The notes below the pieces were generated by a model. The model made no database searches, was not told the origin of the DNA, and saw only the letters and a list, made by a program, of their open reading frames with translations. DNA of 64,000 nucleotides from Coprinopsis marcescibilis. Its lineage: Eukaryota > Basidiomycota > Agaricomycetes > Agaricales > Psathyrellaceae. Shown here one piece after another: positions 58,932-64,000 of this stretch (the stretch's first letter is position 1; the number at the start of each line of letters is the position of its first letter). Position numbers and translations under genes: made by a program. The DNA lies in contig ML210173.1 in the NCBI GenBank assembly GCA_004369085.1, forward strand, positions 172,127 to 236,126, given 5' to 3'.

Positions 58932-60758
58932 ATGCCAGCGTTCCAACAGGCCCACGACTTTTTGATTACTGGAAGTACATTCAACGATTACTCCACAGTC
59001 AATAACTCCTCTGGCATAGGCCGTGCGTCATTCTTTCTGTCTCGTTGCCAAACATGCTCACCTTTACTTTGGATTAGCGCTCGTCTACCTACAGCAATTC
59101 GTGGCCAGCGGCGCAGCTCACGACTCTCACGAGCGATTTCCTCCTCCACAATGTCATCCAGCGACTCGAGAACGGGTTCTGCGCGTCATACTCGCATGGG
59201 CCAAGCTACCCCAGAATGAGCGACTCAAGCGGGTCCTGTGGCTGCACGCCCCAGCAGGAATGGGCAAGAGTGCCATCGCACAAACCGTGGCAGAGCAGTG
59301 CGAGGAGCTCGACATCCTCGCGGCCACCTTCTTCTTCCAGCGCCTCGACCCAAAGCGCAATCGGGCAGAACGGCTGGTTGCATCGATTGTGCTGCAGCTA
59401 TGCGAGAGCATCCCCGAGCTCGTACAGCATGTCGAAGCTGTTATACAATCGACACCCACCATCCTCACCAAATCCCTGCCTATTCAGCTGAAGAGGCTGA
59501 TCATCGACCCTATGCGCAAGATCATGCCGATGGACGAAGATCGGGTGGTTATCATCGATGGGTTGGATGAGTGTGTTGGGCCAAAACCTGAAAAGGTCGA
59601 CCCGGCGCAAGAACAGCTCCTCGTTTTAAAGCTCATCGACATCCTCGTATCCTCTGACCTGCCTCTATGTTTCCTCATCTGCTGCCGACCAGAAAGTTGG
59701 ATTAAAGAAGGCTTCGAATCTCTTCCGCGTCTATGGAGGCACGTCGAAGTCCTGGACCTTTGCCAGCATTCGGACATGAATGCAGACGTCGAGACGTACT
59801 TTCGATCGGAGTTTGGGAGGATTCGTGAGCAGTCCAATTTACCCGCGTCTTGGCCCTCCGAGGACGACGTCGAAAGGCTTATCGACAAAGCGTCTGGCCA
59901 ATTTATCTACGCTGCGACCGTTATTCGATACATCGATGATCCTTGGAGTACGCCAGCAGACCGTTTGGAGGTTATCCTCTCATCCGATTTCCCTGCAGAC
60001 CACAATCCTCTGGAAGCCCTTGACAATCTCTATCTCACCATCCTCACCCAGTGTCCGAACCGTGAATTAACCTTGGAGGTGCTTGGGTGCCTTCAAGCAT
60101 GCGCGCAGTGCGATTCAGGGAACCTGGGCTGTATAGAGCCCTCCCCGGCTCATATGCTAGAAGTCATCCGACGTTGGCCTCGCCACGCGTTGCGCGGTCT
60201 TCACTCCCTAGTCAGAGTCAACGGGAAAGTCACCGAAGAGCCATTATTTCACGCAACATTTGCCGAGTTCCTTGAATCGCCTTTGCGTTCCAAATCGTTC
60301 CACATCCCGCCGAATCATTACCGCCAGCTCCTCGGAGACAGCTGCCTTTTGTACTTGGAGTTGAAATCAAGAAGCCCGATTGGTTGGGATACACCCTTTG
60401 GTCAGTAATCTCCGTCCGATTGTCCGACCCGTGTACGGTAGTACTTAGCGACTTTGTGAACCCCCTGCCACCAGACGTTATCGCGTTCGCCTCGTGGTGT
60501 TGGATCAACATCTGGTCGTTCGTATACAGCGGCGTGTGGCCCTCTGCACTCAAAAGCTCCCCCGACATTCTCGACGCCTTCCTGTCGTACGACTTTCGCT
60601 TCAGCGTCATCGAGCCGACGTATGTCTTTCGCCTGGAACTCGGGCTGTGGATGAAGCTCCAGGCTTATGGGTTTTCACCGGCGAACCTTGCAAAGGTCCA
60701 GCAGTGCGTCGCTCATCTGAACGACTATTATTACCAACGCGATCCAGCTCAACGATGA
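58932..60758 (+). CDS. NLR gene 4: truncated paralog of NLR gene 2
   Basis: Same plan as gene 2 for the first 565 residues. Exons 58932-59022, 59078-60400 and 60475-60758 (1698 bases) keep the positions of both introns of gene 2, and the first donor is the consensus GTGCGT. Start ATG at 58932 (MPAFQQAHDFLITGSTFNDY). Walker A APAGMGKS and Walker B DRVVIIDGLDEC are intact, so ATP binding could persist. Most of the C-terminal domain (about 310 residues in gene 2) is missing. The chain ends at 60758 (YYYQRDPAQR) just after the helix aligned with FRFHYDRRITTR of gene 2, and the matching sequence does not continue downstream. It may be a pseudogene or a functional shortened form; the sequence alone does not decide. 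Confidence 0.78.
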
Positions 60759-61660
60759 GCGTCTCACGCAAGGGCCCACATTTTCCTTGCCCAATCGTGG
60801 TGCCTTTTCGTTCAGCAAAGTCTAGAAGAATGACTATCATACCAACTTTAATAATCGCCGTACAAACTATTTCAGAGAATAGATGTTCGTCCAGCTTGCG
60901 AATGGGCAAATGGAGCCACATCCACTTGACTACTTGGATTGTTGTAGTCGACGCGCGTGCTAGTAATAATAGTATACTGGTCACCTAGAGAAACGATAGG
61001 TCACGACGGTGGAGGGCTCCAAAGGGGCCCCGTGGTGGTATTTACGGAATGGCCTGCCTGCTACTTACAAGCCGCCAATCAGTAAAATCTCATTTTTCTG
61101 CTGAGTTTTCGCGGTTTCAAGGACTCCTGAATCCTATATACCTGAGAAACCTCGGAAGCCTTTAATCCACTCCATACCTAGACGTATTATTTTCTGCTTT
61201 TTAATCCATCAAACCGTTCAGAATGGATAGGTTTCCTACGGCACCCATGTCTATACTCCCGTAGGCCAAACTCAGTTTCCACGAAAATGGACCTAGTTTT
61301 CTGAGTCACCAGGTTTCCCGGTTTCTAAAGGTTTCTGAAGGATTTCTGGGTCGGAAAACCCCTGGACATTAAAATGCCCGTTTACTGATTTGGCAACAAC
61401 AAAGCGGTGTTTACAGTCCGTCGTTCCACCGCATCGGCGACCTTGGCACCAGTACACGGGTTTAGGGCGCTTAATATTGTGGACCCATCAACCGTAAAGG
61501 TCGCTTACTCTCAGAGACCGAGCGATCTCCTGCCCCAGTGTATTCTCAGGATTGGTATGTCAGTATTTACTTCCCCTTTCTCCGATTACTCGCCCGATTA
61601 CCCTCCACGGGACAGAAATGACGTTTAATACAAAGTTCATCTTTACACACACGAGGCTAC
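60759..61660. other. Intergenic region with GGTTTC-rich repeats
   Basis: Between the truncated NLR and RPN3. About 61090-61370 has many short imperfect repeats around GGTTTC / GAAACC, resembling a degenerate transposon or satellite piece. No gene is seen. A short frame at 61407-61628 is unsupported. Confidence 0.4.
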
Positions 61661-63369
61661 TTAAAACCCAGGCTCAGGATTAAAATCCTCCTCATCAATC
61701 TTACCCTCCTGGATATCCTTCGCAAGCTCCTTCTCCCTCTCCCTCGCGCCTTCCACAGCGGCCAACTCTTTCCGATGGGCATCAAGCGGGTACCTCATAG
61801 CCTAGACAAGAATCAACAACCAGCACCACACGAACACTCAAAAATAAACACACCTTGACACTCTGATTATGCAAATTCAAACAAAACGCAATCCTTCTCC
61901 CAAACAGCTCGCTAACCTCGCTCCCATACCCGCTCCCTCCAACCTCGCACTCCATCCACCCCTTCTCATGATTAATCCGCCCCTCAATCACACCATCCCT
62001 AATCGCCTTGCCCACAATATACTCTGCGTCCTCCTCCGAGTCCAGGTGGAGCTTGACGCAGATATCGCGCAGGCTGATGCGCGAGTAAGATAAAGACAGT
62101 CGGCGAATCCCAGTTTTGATCACGTTCTGGCGCAGACGCACGATGAGGGTGTATGTCTTGTCGGACTCAAACTGTGCGGCGTGTTTGCTGAGCGTGGTTT
62201 GGAATTGGGAGAGTGAGCCGGTTCGGACGGCTGGATATCGCTAAGTAGGCGGTCGAGAGTACGGGTATGCAGGGAACGCACCTTTGACGATATCAAAGTA
62301 GGCACTCAGTGCCTTTTCGAGGACTGGATGTCTAAAGAGTGCTCGGTCGGGGATATCACCCATGAGCAGCTCGACGACCACAAAGTACTTGTGGACGGCC
62401 TGGTAAAAGCCCGGGGCGATTTTGCCTGGGGGTGCCCTGCGGATGGCTTGCTGCAGATTTGCGTGGGCGTCGCTGTAGTCGAGCTGCACGGCTTTGATGC
62501 GGCCCAGGTAAAAGTGGTATCGGGCGTACTGTGCGTTGCTGGCGGAGGGGGGAAAGGTGGTCTTGGAGACGAGCTTGAAGGCCTGGTCGTAGAGGTTGTA
62601 GTGGATGTAGGAGCGGAGGAGGATGTTGGTGAGGGATGCTTGGGCTTCGTCGTCGTGGCGCAGAGAGGAGGTGCGTTGGGCGACGAGGAACAGTCTGGAA
62701 GAGATAGAAAGCGTGAGTACAGGTAATGGGGAAAGGGAGAGGGTACACACGGGCGAGCGTCTGAGAGATCTCCGCCTAGCTCATAGGCACGTTGGACTGC
62801 AAACCAGACTTTGGCGGCGATAGAGTCCATGCTGCGTCGGTTCAGAGTCTGCATCTTCTCCACCGTCTGGTGTGCCAGCTCCAGAGCCTTTGGGTAGTGC
62901 TCTTTGTCCGTGAGCAGGTAGTGCAGGATAAGCAGGCGGAGGTAGATCTCCACTTCTGGTACCGGCTCAGAAGTGCTGGTTGATTTCGCTGCTGAAGCGT
63001 CGATCTCCATTTCAGAGACGGCTGTAGGGGCGGGTATCCATCCCAAAAGCTCCTTCTTCACTGCACCATCTGAAGTGCAAATCTTAGTACTGAGTTATCG
63101 ATAGTACTAGGAAACACACCTTTGTGGTAGATCTCCTCGACAGCATCGGTCAGTACCTTGCTATCAAGCTTCTTTCTCAGCGAAGTGAGTGTTCTGAGGA
63201 CACGATGGGTAAACCGGGGCTCGAGCGAGGTAACCGCGCGTTCGAGGAGGGCTGCGTTTGCTTTGATCTCTGCTACGGGTGTCGGTGGTGGTGTCGGCTT
63301 GACTTCTTCCTCCTTCTTATCGTCTGTCTTGGTCTTGTCCTCTGCGGGTTTCATCTCTACGTCGGCCAT
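61661..63369 (-). CDS. RPN3: 26S proteasome regulatory lid subunit Rpn3
   Basis: Lid subunit of the 26S proteasome, one of the PCI-domain scaffold proteins. Five exons (63120-63369, 62751-63069, 62282-62694, 61854-62230, 61661-61801) sum to 1500 bases (499 residues), close to yeast and human homologues. ATG at 63369 (MADVEMKPAEDK), Lys/Glu-rich at first. Helical repeats follow (EIYLRLLILHYLLTDKEHYP, LTNILLRSYIHYNLYDQAF, YHFYLGRIKAVQLDYSDAH). The PCI domain covers VRLRQNVIKTGIRRLSLSYS, RISLRDICVKLHLDSEEDAE and GVIEGRINHEKGWMECEV. The C-terminus EDFNPEPGF is typical of the family. Its 3' end faces the NLR cluster. Confidence 0.92.
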
Positions 63370-64000
63370 GGTTGCTGGTGGTCGTACAAGTACAGAGCTG
63401 GAGGTGACGCGTCGTCGCGTCCAATGAGCTTCCCGATTAGGAATGAATTAATTATTTTACCCTGCCAACTGGTCCAACTCTCGATCCAGCGCTGAACTTC
63501 CTCTGAGCACTATTAGTTCTTTTGGAAATTGATATATGACTGCCGAGATGACCTCTGTCTGCTTTCTATGCGCCCCAGAATTTTCAGCGGATTTATTCGT
63601 TTGGTCCATGCCAAGTCCCCGAGTCACGGGACCTAACACGTCGACTGGTCGAAAACCAAGTCTGCACCAAGATTACTAAGTCGGACTGATGCCGGCATGA
63701 TCGATTGCGATCCAAATCAAGACAGCGAGATCTCGCTTGGATCGCGACCACATCACGTCCTTTGACAAATTTCAAAGGCACAGTAGTGCAGTGAATAATG
63801 GGTTCCCCTGAATCACTTCCTCAAACGGTCTATGGTTCGAGAACGAAAGAAGGCGTCTTTTTAACTTGAGGTTCAGCATCACTGCGTAAGGAATAGAGTG
63901 GGGGAACTGATATGTGCAATAAAAACAGAAGGCTCATTGTCTTTTTTGGGCACCGAGATCCTTCCAATTTGTGGAGTAAGGAAATCAACCAGGGCGACCG
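63370..64000. other. Upstream region of RPN3 to window edge
   Basis: Expected to hold the RPN3 promoter. Two short minus-strand frames (63457-63781) are unsupported. No other gene is seen. Confidence 0.45.

Overview
The window reads as nuclear DNA of a mushroom-forming basidiomycete (Agaricomycetes). Almost every gene is cut by introns of about 50-65 bases, intergenic spaces are short, and several families are typical of these fungi: a DUF6593-like protein, a seven-helix membrane protein, F-box proteins with acidic N-termini and NACHT-type NLR proteins. Gene models were spliced by eye from open frames, GT-AG (or GC-AG) borders and phase. Where I call a model complete, the summed exons are a multiple of three. 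No RNA gene was recognised.

Left part (1-30 kb): an incomplete Ser/Pro-rich protein at the edge; the nucleoporin Nup96; a leucine-rich-repeat protein; a secreted GH53 endo-galactanase; a seven-helix membrane protein; a 1187-residue orphan protein; a DUF6593-like protein; a FYVE-like/SAP/RING ubiquitin ligase; a stretch of probably decayed coding sequence; a phosphoglycerate-mutase-family phosphatase; a single-pass membrane protein; and a Tlg1/syntaxin-6 type SNARE.

Middle (30-48 kb): a 1708-residue chromatin protein with a PHD-like finger and a chromodomain, divergent from a flavin monooxygenase; the ER SNARE Sec20 with a C-terminal RDEL; a degenerate copy of the 5' exon of the chromatin gene; a large F-box protein; and a CorA-like transporter with a GMN motif.

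Right part (48-61 kb): a cluster of NLR (STAND ATPase) genes, likely involved in fungal non-self recognition. It holds a NACHT-ankyrin gene split by a transposon that carries a second transposon inside it; an intact 871-residue NACHT gene; a NACHT-TPR pseudogene; a 134-base NLR relic; a 145-base MITE; and a truncated close paralog of the intact gene. The housekeeping gene RPN3 (proteasome lid) closes the window. The nested transposon insertion into the NLR gene is the most striking feature. Deleting the outer element and one copy of its 3-base target duplication on paper rejoins the NACHT and ankyrin halves in frame.
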